From NCBI GenBank assembly GCA_029265335.1, contig JAJUJN010000154.1, forward strand, positions 1 to 5,539: 5,539 nucleotides of DNA, written 5' to 3'. A model generated the notes under the pieces. The model saw only the letters and a program-made list of their open reading frames with translations. It was not told where the DNA came from and did not search any database. The position numbers and the translations under genes are program-made. This DNA is from Alcaligenaceae bacterium (GTDB taxonomy: Bacteria > Pseudomonadota > Gammaproteobacteria > Burkholderiales > Burkholderiaceae_B). This document shows positions 1-5,539 of the stretch, one piece after another (within the stretch, counting starts at the first letter, position 1; every line of letters starts with the position of its first letter).

Positions 1-52
1 CCAGCTCGAAGTCACTGAATGGGAACAGAAGGAGTACTTCGAGCTGTTTTGA
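1..52 (+). CDS. Possible C-terminal end of a rightward gene (partial, 5' end outside window)
   Basis: Reading from base 2, an open frame gives QLEVTEWEQKEYFELF and then TGA at 50-52. The composition (Trp, several aromatics, alternating charges) looks like a genuine protein tail, and most codons end in G or C as in the neighbouring genes. The 'VTxWExxEYFxxF' style recalls the C-termini of some glutamine-synthetase-family proteins, but that is a weak memory-based resemblance over 16 residues. If real, the gene converges on the Bug gene with 35 bp between the two stops. The frame also contains the whole inverted repeat at 2-46, which could instead mean this is a non-coding terminator region. Sequence left of the window would settle it. 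Confidence 0.4.
   Translation, partial: QLEVTEWEQKEYFELF
2..46. repeat. Perfect 11-bp inverted repeat, possible bidirectional terminator
   Basis: CAGCTCGAAGT (2-12) is exactly complementary to ACTTCGAGCTG (36-46). Allowing C13 to bulge, three more pairs form (14-16 with 33-35), leaving a loop of about 16 nt. On the + strand the stem is followed by TTTT (47-50). On the - strand it lies 42 bp beyond the Bug stop codon, but what follows the stem is outside the window. The position between apparently convergent gene ends suits a shared transcription terminator. Against this, the T tract is short, the loop is large and the stem may be coding. Confidence 0.4.
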
Positions 53-87
53 GCCGAGCTGGCGTGGGGCCGCAACGCTTCACGCGC

Positions 88-1071
88 TCAGTCCAAACGT
101 ATATTGCCGTCTTTTGCCGCCTTGGCCCATTTCACAGAGTCTGTCTGAATCATCGCGGCAAGCTCTTCGGGCGACGATGGCGCAGCGTCGTGACCGAGTT
201 CCTGGAGGCGTTTCTGCACCTCGGGCAGGGCCAGCACCTCACGCACGCCCGCGTTGATCGTGTCGATTCTGTCGCGAGGTGTGCCGTCGGGCGCATAAAG
301 GGCATACCAAACGCTCATTTCCAGCTCTGGATAGCCAGCTTCGCCTACTGTAGGCACGTCGGGCAGCTGAGGATTGCGCTCAGGAGAGGTAATGGCCAAT
401 GCCTTGAGTTTTCCTTCGTTGATAAAGCCGAGGCCGGTAGCAATATCCAACATCAGGAAGTCGACGTTGCCGCCCACCAAGGCGTTCATGGCCTCCGCTG
501 CGCCTTTGTAGGGTACATAGGTGTAGCTGAGGCCCGACACCGACTTCAGCTGTTCGCCCAGCAATTGTCCGTACAGTACGGCCGATGCGTAGTTAAGTTC
601 GTTGGGGTGTTCTTTGCTGTATTCGATAAGCTCCTGCAGGTTGTTGGCAGGAACACTGGGGTGGGCCACAAACAGAGCAGGCACTCGAGCCAACAACGAA
701 ACGGGGTCAAAATCCGCCTGAGGATCGAATGGCAACGACTGATACACCGCAGGCAGGATGGTCATGGTCATGTCTAGGGTGGACATCAGCGTATAGCCGT
801 CTGCCGGAGCATTGGCGGCGGCGTGAGCGCCGATAATGGTGTTACCACCGCCGCGGTTCTCGATCACCATAGGCTGGCCGAGTACATCGGCGAGTTTGTC
901 GGTGACGATACGTGTGATGGTGTCGGTGCCTCCTGCGGCAGGGAACGGCACCACGACCTTCACCGGTTTGTCGGGAAAGGTTTCTGCTACGGCTGTCTGC
1001 GCTGCCTGCATGCCCAAGGCCAACGAAGCCACGCCGGCCAGCTTCAAGAGATTCAGGGGTTTCAGTTTCAT
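88..1071 (-). CDS. Bug/TctC-family periplasmic solute-binding protein
   Basis: This 327-residue protein is a full-length Bug (TctC-like) extracytoplasmic receptor of the kind that serves tripartite tricarboxylate transporters. Such receptors typically bind carboxylates and related small organic molecules. Residues 1-29 form a Sec signal peptide: Lys at 2 and 4, a hydrophobic core around 9-25, and an A-V-A site before Glu30. The Bug signatures are in the expected order: PFPAAGGTD (42-50, Asp50 in the ligand-loop position), ENRGGGN (71-77), ADGYTL (90-95), PYKGAAEAMNALVGGNVDF (187-205) and LPDVPTVGEAGYPELE (236-251). GAGGAG at 1078-1083 (- strand) lies 6 nt before the ATG and supports this start. 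The gene is transcribed away from the LuxR gene across a region holding a perfect dyad. No TctA or TctB permease is visible, so it may be an orphan receptor; the only permease here is of TRAP type. Family is confident; ligand is unknown. Confidence 0.95.
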   Translation of the reverse strand: MKLKPLNLLKLAGVASLALGMQAAQTAVAETFPDKPVKVVVPFPAAGGTDTITRIVTDKLADVLGQPMVIENRGGGNTIIGAHAAANAPADGYTLMSTLDMTMTILPAVYQSLPFDPQADFDPVSLLARVPALFVAHPSVPANNLQELIEYSKEHPNELNYASAVLYGQLLGEQLKSVSGLSYTYVPYKGAAEAMNALVGGNVDFLMLDIATGLGFINEGKLKALAITSPERNPQLPDVPTVGEAGYPELEMSVWYALYAPDGTPRDRIDTINAGVREVLALPEVQKRLQELGHDAAPSSPEELAAMIQTDSVKWAKAAKDGNIRLD

Positions 1072-1077
1072 ATCAGT

Positions 1078-1083
1078 CTCCTC
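1078..1083 (-). promoter_or_regulatory. Shine-Dalgarno site of the Bug gene
   Basis: The minus strand reads GAGGAG followed by ACTGAT and then ATG (1071-1069). This is a good match to the anti-SD sequence at a 6-nt spacing, and it fixes the start of the binding-protein gene ahead of its signal peptide. Confidence 0.8.
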
Positions 1084-1122
1084 AGTTCCAAAAAAAGATT
1101 ACCGCAACGTCGCACCGCCTAC

Positions 1123-1140
1123 ATGATCCCTGGGGATCAT
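1123..1140. promoter_or_regulatory. Perfect 18-bp dyad, candidate LuxR-family operator
   Basis: ATGATCCC (1123-1130) and GGGATCAT (1133-1140) are exact inverted repeats around a 2-bp TG centre. The site lies in the 168-bp region between the divergent Bug and LuxR genes, centred about 60 bp before the Bug start and 108 bp before the LuxR start. LuxR-type dimers usually bind dyads of 18-20 bp, so length and place both fit an operator for the adjacent regulator. Promoter elements around it are weak. TATTAT at 1152-1157 could be the -10 of the LuxR gene but lacks a good -35. TATGAT (- strand, 1141-1136) or the poorer TAATCT (- strand, 1101-1096) could serve the Bug gene. The dyad is seen directly; the protein that binds it is inferred. 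Confidence 0.55.
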
Positions 1141-1239
1141 ATGCCTTGCGATATTATGTGCGGGTGAGTCACGGCCACTCTTTTCGGTGGTGGTGATGGC
1201 TCGGGGCAATGCGGTCAACTCATTCGTATCAGGCATGCC

Positions 1240-1905
1240 ATGTCCAATCTCGAAAGCACCAAGCGGTATTTGCTCGAGACGGCTTCACTCGTGGTGCCGG
1301 CCGAACGTGTGTTGGTCTATGAGGTAGACAGTTTCGGCAACCCGGTGGCTCACATCAGCAGCACGCCGAATGTGCATTGGGGCGGGTTGTACCGGCGCTT
1401 TGCCGCCATCGATCCTTTCCATCCTCAGCGGTATCGGCAGGTGGCGGGCAGTGTGTTCGGCACGGCCCAGGGCTTTCAGGTGGAGCGCGAGAATCCTGAG
1501 TACGTGGCGGGGTTTCGTTCGGTCCTGGGGGTTCGATACAAGGCCGATGTCTTTCTGCGTGACGGCAGTGGCGAGATCATGGCGGGCATCCGCTACGCGC
1601 GCTTCAGCGGCTCCAGTGAGTTCTCGCCTGACGAGATGCAGCGCTTGGTTACCACCCAGCGCCTTTTCTCGTGTACTTGGCAGGCGGCTTTGCGCGACGC
1701 GCGGCGTGCCAGGTTGCTCGCTTCACTGACCGAGCGCGAGCACGAGGTGCTCGACAGTATTGTGGCGGGGCTGCCGAACGAAGACATTGCCCGCAAGCTG
1801 GGCATTGCCCTGCCCACGGTCAAGAACCACGTCAAGAGCATTCTCACCAAAACTGATCAGCCCAACCGGGCTGCGCTCCTGGGCGCTTTGCTCGCGGCGG
1901 GCTGA
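1240..1905 (+). CDS. LuxR-type transcriptional regulator with divergent N-terminal ligand-binding domain
   Basis: This is a 221-residue cytoplasmic DNA-binding regulator. The C-terminal LuxR (GerE) helix-turn-helix covers about 163-216: LTEREHEVL (163-171), the turn glycine in AGLPNEDIA (176-184), and the recognition helix around LPTVKNHVKSIL (191-202). The usual 'KLG' after this helix is KTD here. The N-terminal 150 residues resemble a divergent autoinducer-binding fold. W47, Y51 and D58-P59 follow the order W57/Y61/D70-P71 of TraR, with two residues fewer between Tyr and Asp, and Phe73 falls where Trp85 is expected. No receiver-domain phosphorylation pattern is evident. The ATG at 1240 has only a weak upstream AGG; the frame is open back to a TGA at 1165-1167 with no ATG or GTG in between. 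It diverges from the Bug gene and converges with the aldehyde dehydrogenase operon, 17 bp away. It probably controls one or both; effector unknown. No luxI gene is in view. Confidence 0.9.
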   Translation: MSNLESTKRYLLETASLVVPAERVLVYEVDSFGNPVAHISSTPNVHWGGLYRRFAAIDPFHPQRYRQVAGSVFGTAQGFQVERENPEYVAGFRSVLGVRYKADVFLRDGSGEIMAGIRYARFSGSSEFSPDEMQRLVTTQRLFSCTWQAALRDARRARLLASLTEREHEVLDSIVAGLPNEDIARKLGIALPTVKNHVKSILTKTDQPNRAALLGALLAAG

Positions 1906-1922
1906 CGCATCTGGCCGGCGGC

Positions 1923-3368
1923 TCACACGCCGTATTGAGTTTTTTTCTGTTGAATCTGGGCTTCGATGGCTTCATGAGCGGCAGCCGGGATGGGCGTGCG
2001 CCGCTTGGCCAGAGCGTCTTCGGCGGCACCCTGGCGCAGGATCACCTTGCGGTTGCTGAACGATACGAAGCCGGCGTGACCGCGGTAGCGCCCCATGCCG
2101 CTGTCGCCAACACCGCCAAACGGCAGCGCTTCGATGGCCAGCTGCAAGCGCACGTCGTTGATCACGACACTGCCGGTCTGGATGGCTCGACTCACCCGTT
2201 CAGCTTCGGCATTGTCAGTGCCGAAATAGGCAGCCGACAGGGGGTGGGGGCCATCGGCGATGCTGGCCAGCACGTCGTCGATCTTGTCGTATTCCACGAT
2301 GGGCAGAATGGGGCCAAAGATTTCCTCCAGCATTACCGCCATGTCATTTTGGGGCTGGGTGATCAACACCAGTGGAAACCGGCCGGCGGTGGGCAGGTTC
2401 TGCAAGGAATAACTCTGAGGGTAGAACGTGAGGTTGGCGCCCTTGGATTTGGCGTCGTCGAGGAGCGCGCGCATGCGAGCGTTGACGTTCTCGTGGATCA
2501 AGCAGGTGTAGTCGGCCGTTTCCATGAGGTCGGGGTATTGCTGCTTCACCGCTGCCAGACACGCCTCAACAAACGCATCGGCGCTGCCCCGAGGCAGGAA
2601 GACGTAATCGGGCGCCACGCACACTTGGCCCGCCGACGCCATCTTGCCGGCAATCACTCGGTTGGCCACCACTTGCAAGTCGGCCGTTTTGCTCACCACC
2701 ACCGGCGTCTTGCCGCCGAGCTCAAGGGTGACCGGCACCAGATTCTGGGCGGCAGAGGCCATCACCTTGCGACCCGTGGCGGTGGAGCCGGTGAACAGCA
2801 GATGATCGAAGGGCTGGCTGGAGAACGCTGCCGCCACTTTGGCGTCGCCGTTGATTACGGCCAACTCGGTGGGGTCGAATTCGGTAGCAACGGCTGCGGC
2901 AAAGGCGGCACCGGTGGCCGGCGCCAGCTCCGAAAGCTTGAGCATCACGCGGTTGCCAGCGGCAAAGCCGCCCATGGCGGCAAGACAGGCCATGAGCACC
3001 GGACCATTCCAGGGAATGATGGCACCCAGCACGCCCAGCGGTTCGTAATACAAGGTTGCCTGGGTGCCCTCGGCCTGCACGTTGACGGGGAGGGTGATGG
3101 GTTCGGGCTGCATCCAGGCCTCGAGGTGCTCGAGGTGATATTCGATGGCTGCCACGCTGCCCAGAATATCGCCGGCACGAGTGGCGAAGGGCGAGCGGTT
3201 GCCAAAGTCTTCCTGGAGTGCCGCCACCAGCGCGTGGTGGTGGCGCAGCACCACCTTGGCCAAGCGCTCGAGCCGATCGCGTCGAGTAGCGTAAGTTACC
3301 TCGCCCTCGGCTCGAAAAGCGGCTTTCTGGGCGGCAAGAATGTCGGAAATCTCTTGTGGACTGTTCAT
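1923..3368 (-). CDS. Aldehyde dehydrogenase, coniferyl aldehyde dehydrogenase (CalB)-like
   Basis: This 481-residue protein is a complete NAD(P)-dependent aldehyde dehydrogenase that oxidises an aldehyde to its carboxylic acid in the cytoplasm. Visible family features are PWNGP with oxyanion-hole Asn121, the cofactor-loop motif FTGSTATGR (192-200), the general base Glu216 in LELGGK (215-220), catalytic Cys250 in GQVCVAPDYV, EEIFGP (348-353), and the C-terminal PFGGVGDSGMGRYRG (416-430). The N-terminal EDFGNRSPFATRAGDILGSV stretch (53-72), GQxCVAPDYV and the FGGVGxSGMG ending are typical of the CalB/class-3-like branch. Members act on coniferyl and other bulky or medium-chain aldehydes, so the exact substrate stays open. 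It is the last gene of the leftward operon, 27 bp after the ThDP-enzyme stop, with a strong SD (AGAGGTGG). The context suggests it oxidises the aldehyde product of that enzyme. Class is certain; CalB-like specificity is moderately sure. Confidence 0.95.
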   Translation of the reverse strand: MNSPQEISDILAAQKAAFRAEGEVTYATRRDRLERLAKVVLRHHHALVAALQEDFGNRSPFATRAGDILGSVAAIEYHLEHLEAWMQPEPITLPVNVQAEGTQATLYYEPLGVLGAIIPWNGPVLMACLAAMGGFAAGNRVMLKLSELAPATGAAFAAAVATEFDPTELAVINGDAKVAAAFSSQPFDHLLFTGSTATGRKVMASAAQNLVPVTLELGGKTPVVVSKTADLQVVANRVIAGKMASAGQVCVAPDYVFLPRGSADAFVEACLAAVKQQYPDLMETADYTCLIHENVNARMRALLDDAKSKGANLTFYPQSYSLQNLPTAGRFPLVLITQPQNDMAVMLEEIFGPILPIVEYDKIDDVLASIADGPHPLSAAYFGTDNAEAERVSRAIQTGSVVINDVRLQLAIEALPFGGVGDSGMGRYRGHAGFVSFSNRKVILRQGAAEDALAKRRTPIPAAAHEAIEAQIQQKKTQYGV

Positions 3369-3372
3369 GGTT

Positions 3373-3389
3373 CCACCTCTGGAGAGTGG
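3373..3389 (-). promoter_or_regulatory. Aldehyde dehydrogenase SD inside a small hairpin
   Basis: The minus strand carries AGAGGTGG (3380-3373) four nt before the ATG, a strong ribosome-binding site that supports the chosen start. The preceding CCACTC (3389-3384) can pair with GAGGTGG (3379-3373) around a TCCA loop, leaving one bulged G. This would bury the SD. The stop codon of the upstream gene is only seven nt further up, so a terminating ribosome could open the stem and couple translation. The SD is clear; the coupling role is inference. Confidence 0.5.
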
Positions 3390-3395
3390 TGAGCT

Positions 3396-5117
3396 TCAGG
3401 CGCTGATGGCGATATTCACCAGCGCCTGGCGGCGCTCTTCGCGCACCACGCGCAAGGCCTCGCGCAAGGTAGGCAGGAGTTGCTGGGGGTCGGTCACCCT
3501 CGCGCCAAACCCGCCGAAGGCCTCCACCACCGCTTCGAATCTGGCTTGGGAGCCGAAGGTGGTGAGAGGGATCACAGGCGCTTTGGCGGCATGGCCATCG
3601 GGGTGAGTACTCAGTACGCTCTTCCGCACTTCATTCCAGCCCCCGTTGTTGAACACGACGGTAAGGATGGGCAGGTTCTCGCTGGCCGCCACTTCGTGAC
3701 ACGACAACGGTGAGCTGAAGTGGTAGGAACCGTCGCCCACGGCGCAGATGACGGTGGCATCGGGCTTGGCGGCCTGAATGCCCAGGGCGGCGGCCATGCC
3801 CCAGCCCAGGCCGCCGGCATGCGACGGGCCGAAGTAGCTGCCCGCGCCCTGCGGCTGAACGATACGCAAGTCCACGGGGTATTCATTCACTAGAATGACG
3901 TCGTCATCTACCAACTGCGCCAGCGCGTGGTTGGCCCAGGCGGCCGAAATGTCCTGCCGTTCGCTGTCTTTGCGCACGGCTTCGTCGAGCGCCTGGCTTT
4001 CGGTGGCGCGCCGCGCCTGGTGTTGTTCGAGCCGGGCTTGGCGGGTGGAGTCGGGCACCTGTTTTTCTACCCGGTCGGCCAAGCCATTGAGAATCACGTC
4101 GGCGTGGCCAATGAGCGCCACATCGCAGGGGAAGTTGCGCATGGGCAGGTGCTGATACAGCGGGTCGACGCCGGCCTGGATCACACGGGTGCTGGGCGGA
4201 ATGTTGACGCGCGCAGTGAACCACGGTACATCGCACTCCAAGGCCAGGATCACGTCGGCCTGCTCGAGGCTAGGATTGACCTGTGAGGCAAAAACATAGC
4301 CCAGGTGGCAGGGGTGATCCGGTGACAGATTGCTGTACACCGGGCTGGCTTCGAGCACGCCGATGCCACCGGCCAGCCCCAACCGACCGAGGGCTTCGCG
4401 ATTGGCGGCGGTGATACCGGTTTCGGCGGTCACGATCACCGGCGCCTTGGCCTGGGCCAGCAGCTCGGCCGCCGCATCGAGTGCAGCAGGATCGGGCGTG
4501 AGGCGAGGGTGGAACTGGCGCCGCGAGGGCTCGTTGATGGTCAAGCCTTGCAATGGCGCTGCGAGTACGTCGCGCGGCACAGAAATGTAAACCGGCCCGC
4601 GCGGCTCGGCCATGGCCACTTCCAGAGCGCGGTCGAGCACGTCGGCCACTTGCTCGGGTTGGCGAACTTCGTAATCCCATTTCACGTATTCGCGCACCAT
4701 GGCAGCCTGGTCGAAACTTTCTTGCGCCCATTGCACATGGATGTCGCGCGCACCTGGCACACCGCGCCGCTCGGAGATGGGCGAACGCGCAGAGATGATG
4801 ATCATGGGAATGCGCGCACGAGCCGCGTTGATGATGCCGCCCAGACCGTTGGCGGTGCCCACGATGGAATACAGATACACCGCCTGCGGCCGTTGCGTGG
4901 CAGCGTAATAGCCGTGAGCCATGGCCACGGCGGTCTGTTCGTGGGGCGTGACCACACCGTGCAGGCTCGTCTCGCTCTGGCTGCTTTGCTTGGCCAAGGC
5001 TTCCATCATCGAGGTGGGCGCGCCGCCAAAGATGTAATCGATGCCGCGCAGCCGCAGCAATTCCACCAGGGCTTCACCGACAGTGTCGAAATTCAGAGTG
5101 AGTTGCTTTTTGGTCAT
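3396..5117 (-). CDS. ThDP-dependent enzyme, acetolactate synthase/2-oxo acid decarboxylase superfamily
   Basis: This 573-residue cytoplasmic enzyme has the three-domain layout of thiamine-diphosphate enzymes. The N-terminal Pyr domain (about 10-180) has the cofactor-activating Glu60 in VTPHEQTA. The central Rossmann-like domain spans about 205-345. The C-terminal PP domain (about 395-570) has the ThDP/Mg motif from GDGS (461-464) to NN (490-491). The stretch HVQWAQESFDQAAMVREYVKWDYEV (127-151) is, from memory, characteristic of a subfamily labelled 'acetolactate synthase catalytic subunit' in databases (PRK08327-like). That label is doubtful here: after NN the protein reads GGWNEVRKS rather than the GMVRQWQ typical of true acetohydroxyacid synthases, and no regulatory-subunit gene is nearby. 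A decarboxylase or carboligase acting on a 2-oxo acid fits better. Start ATG 5117 lies 21 bp after the permease stop with only a weak SD (GGA). The downstream aldehyde dehydrogenase suggests that an aldehyde is released. Superfamily is certain; reaction is unknown. Confidence 0.93.
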   Translation of the reverse strand: MTKKQLTLNFDTVGEALVELLRLRGIDYIFGGAPTSMMEALAKQSSQSETSLHGVVTPHEQTAVAMAHGYYAATQRPQAVYLYSIVGTANGLGGIINAARARIPMIIISARSPISERRGVPGARDIHVQWAQESFDQAAMVREYVKWDYEVRQPEQVADVLDRALEVAMAEPRGPVYISVPRDVLAAPLQGLTINEPSRRQFHPRLTPDPAALDAAAELLAQAKAPVIVTAETGITAANREALGRLGLAGGIGVLEASPVYSNLSPDHPCHLGYVFASQVNPSLEQADVILALECDVPWFTARVNIPPSTRVIQAGVDPLYQHLPMRNFPCDVALIGHADVILNGLADRVEKQVPDSTRQARLEQHQARRATESQALDEAVRKDSERQDISAAWANHALAQLVDDDVILVNEYPVDLRIVQPQGAGSYFGPSHAGGLGWGMAAALGIQAAKPDATVICAVGDGSYHFSSPLSCHEVAASENLPILTVVFNNGGWNEVRKSVLSTHPDGHAAKAPVIPLTTFGSQARFEAVVEAFGGFGARVTDPQQLLPTLREALRVVREERRQALVNIAISA

Positions 5118-5138
5118 GGGATTCCAGCCTGCACGGCC

Positions 5139-5539
5139 TTACATGTTATTGGGCAAGAAAAGGACGATGGCGGGGAACAGCACCAGCAGCGCGATGCGCA
5201 AGAGGTCGGACACAATAAAGGGTACCAACGCACGGAAGATGGGCCCCGCAGAGGCGTCGCGTACCGCCGACGTGAGTACGAAGACGTTCATGCCGAAAGG
5301 TGGAGTGAGCAGGCCGATCTCGATAGTGACTACCACCAGAATGCCGAACCAGATCAGGTCGAAGCCGGCTGCCTCTGCCAATGGCAGGATGATCGGCATG
5401 GTAACGAACAAGGTGGAGTACGACTCAAAGAAGCAGCCCAGCAACAGATAGAGGGCGATGATCATCAGCAACAAGAGCACCGGGCTGGGGTCGACATCGT
5501 AGATCCAGTCCGACAGCATCTCGGTGGCCCCGGTCATCG
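5139..5539 (-). CDS. TRAP transporter large permease (DctM-like), C-terminal part only
   Basis: The 132 codons up to TAA (5141-5139) are the C-terminal third of a DctM-type large permease, the channel-forming inner-membrane subunit of TRAP transporters, which import carboxylates using an ion gradient. Visible are hydrophobic segments at about 19-35, 42-55, 63-78 and 110-128 (counted from the Met at 5537), and the family signature IGLLTPPFGMNVFV (74-87) preceded by AAGFDLIWFGIL. Full DctM proteins have around 430 residues, and the frame runs off the window, so the ATG at 5537 is internal and not the start. It is the first visible gene of the operon; the small membrane subunit and a DctP-type receptor would be expected just beyond the right edge. 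A shared promoter must also lie there, since none fits in the 21-bp gap to the ThDP-enzyme gene. Confidence 0.9.
   Translation of the reverse strand, partial: MTGATEMLSDWIYDVDPSPVLLLLMIIALYLLLGCFFESYSTLFVTMPIILPLAEAAGFDLIWFGILVVVTIEIGLLTPPFGMNVFVLTSAVRDASAGPIFRALVPFIVSDLLRIALLVLFPAIVLFLPNNM

Noticed and set aside
19..777. Open frame of 252 codons on the + strand antisense to the Bug gene
   Set aside because: No recognisable domain and low-complexity GC-driven composition; the opposite strand encodes a complete binding protein with signal peptide.
1152..1157. TATTAT as the -10 box of the LuxR gene
   Set aside because: It is a good hexamer, but no acceptable -35 lies 16-18 bp upstream (CCTGGG at 1129-1134). 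It is kept only as a conditional element in the operator discussion.
1232..1239. Self-complementary GGCATGCC directly before the LuxR start codon
   Set aside because: An 8-bp palindrome is common by chance in GC-rich DNA and there is no second copy or further symmetry to support a regulatory role.
1916..1946. Possible terminator between the convergent LuxR and aldehyde dehydrogenase genes (short stems CGGCG/CGCCG or CTCA/TGAG before a run of seven T)
   Set aside because: The stems are only 4-5 bp, the first is 7 nt away from the T run, and the T run is explained by Lys codons at the end of the dehydrogenase gene. Termination must occur here, but this structure alone is too weak to call.
1935..3392. 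Long + strand open frame (485 codons) antisense to the aldehyde dehydrogenase
   Set aside because: It mirrors a gene with clear catalytic motifs. Its translation is rich in His, Gly, Gln and Arg without any recognisable domain, as expected for the shadow of a GC-rich gene.
5139..5537. A complete small membrane protein starting at the ATG at 5537
   Set aside because: The sequence matches the C-terminal third of a DctM permease and the frame continues past the window edge, so this Met is internal.

Overview
The window is GC-rich bacterial DNA with tightly packed genes. A Bug/TctC-type binding protein next to a TRAP permease, plus CalB-type aldehyde dehydrogenase and LuxR genes, points to a metabolically versatile proteobacterium. 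Burkholderiales (Alcaligenaceae- or Comamonadaceae-like) is the likeliest guess because Bug proteins are greatly expanded there. This assignment is inference; no rRNA or other marker gene is present.

Layout from left to right. Bases 1-52 look like the last codons of a rightward gene that began before the window, and they overlap a perfect 11-bp inverted repeat. A leftward gene (88-1071) encodes a periplasmic Bug-family solute receptor. A 168-bp divergent intergenic region (1072-1239) carries a perfect 8+2+8 dyad (ATGATCCCTGGGGATCAT, 1123-1140). A rightward LuxR-type regulator (1240-1905) follows. It ends 17 bp from the stop of a leftward operon whose transcription order is TRAP large permease (5' part outside the window, stop at 5139), a ThDP-dependent enzyme (5117-3396), and a CalB-type aldehyde dehydrogenase (3368-1923). 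The gaps inside this operon are only 21 and 27 bp.

The genes read as an uptake-and-catabolism module for an organic acid. The permease and possibly the Bug receptor would deal with import or sensing. The ThDP enzyme has the catalytic Glu and cofactor motif but not the usual acetolactate-synthase substrate-site sequence, so it probably cleaves or ligates a 2-oxo acid. The aldehyde dehydrogenase would oxidise the aldehyde released. The LuxR protein sits between the transport and catabolic parts and has a divergent N-terminal ligand domain without a linked LuxI gene in view. It is the obvious candidate regulator, and the dyad is its candidate operator. The substrate cannot be read from the sequence.

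No tRNA, rRNA, insertion sequence, CRISPR array or origin was seen. No gene-free stretch exceeds 300 bases.
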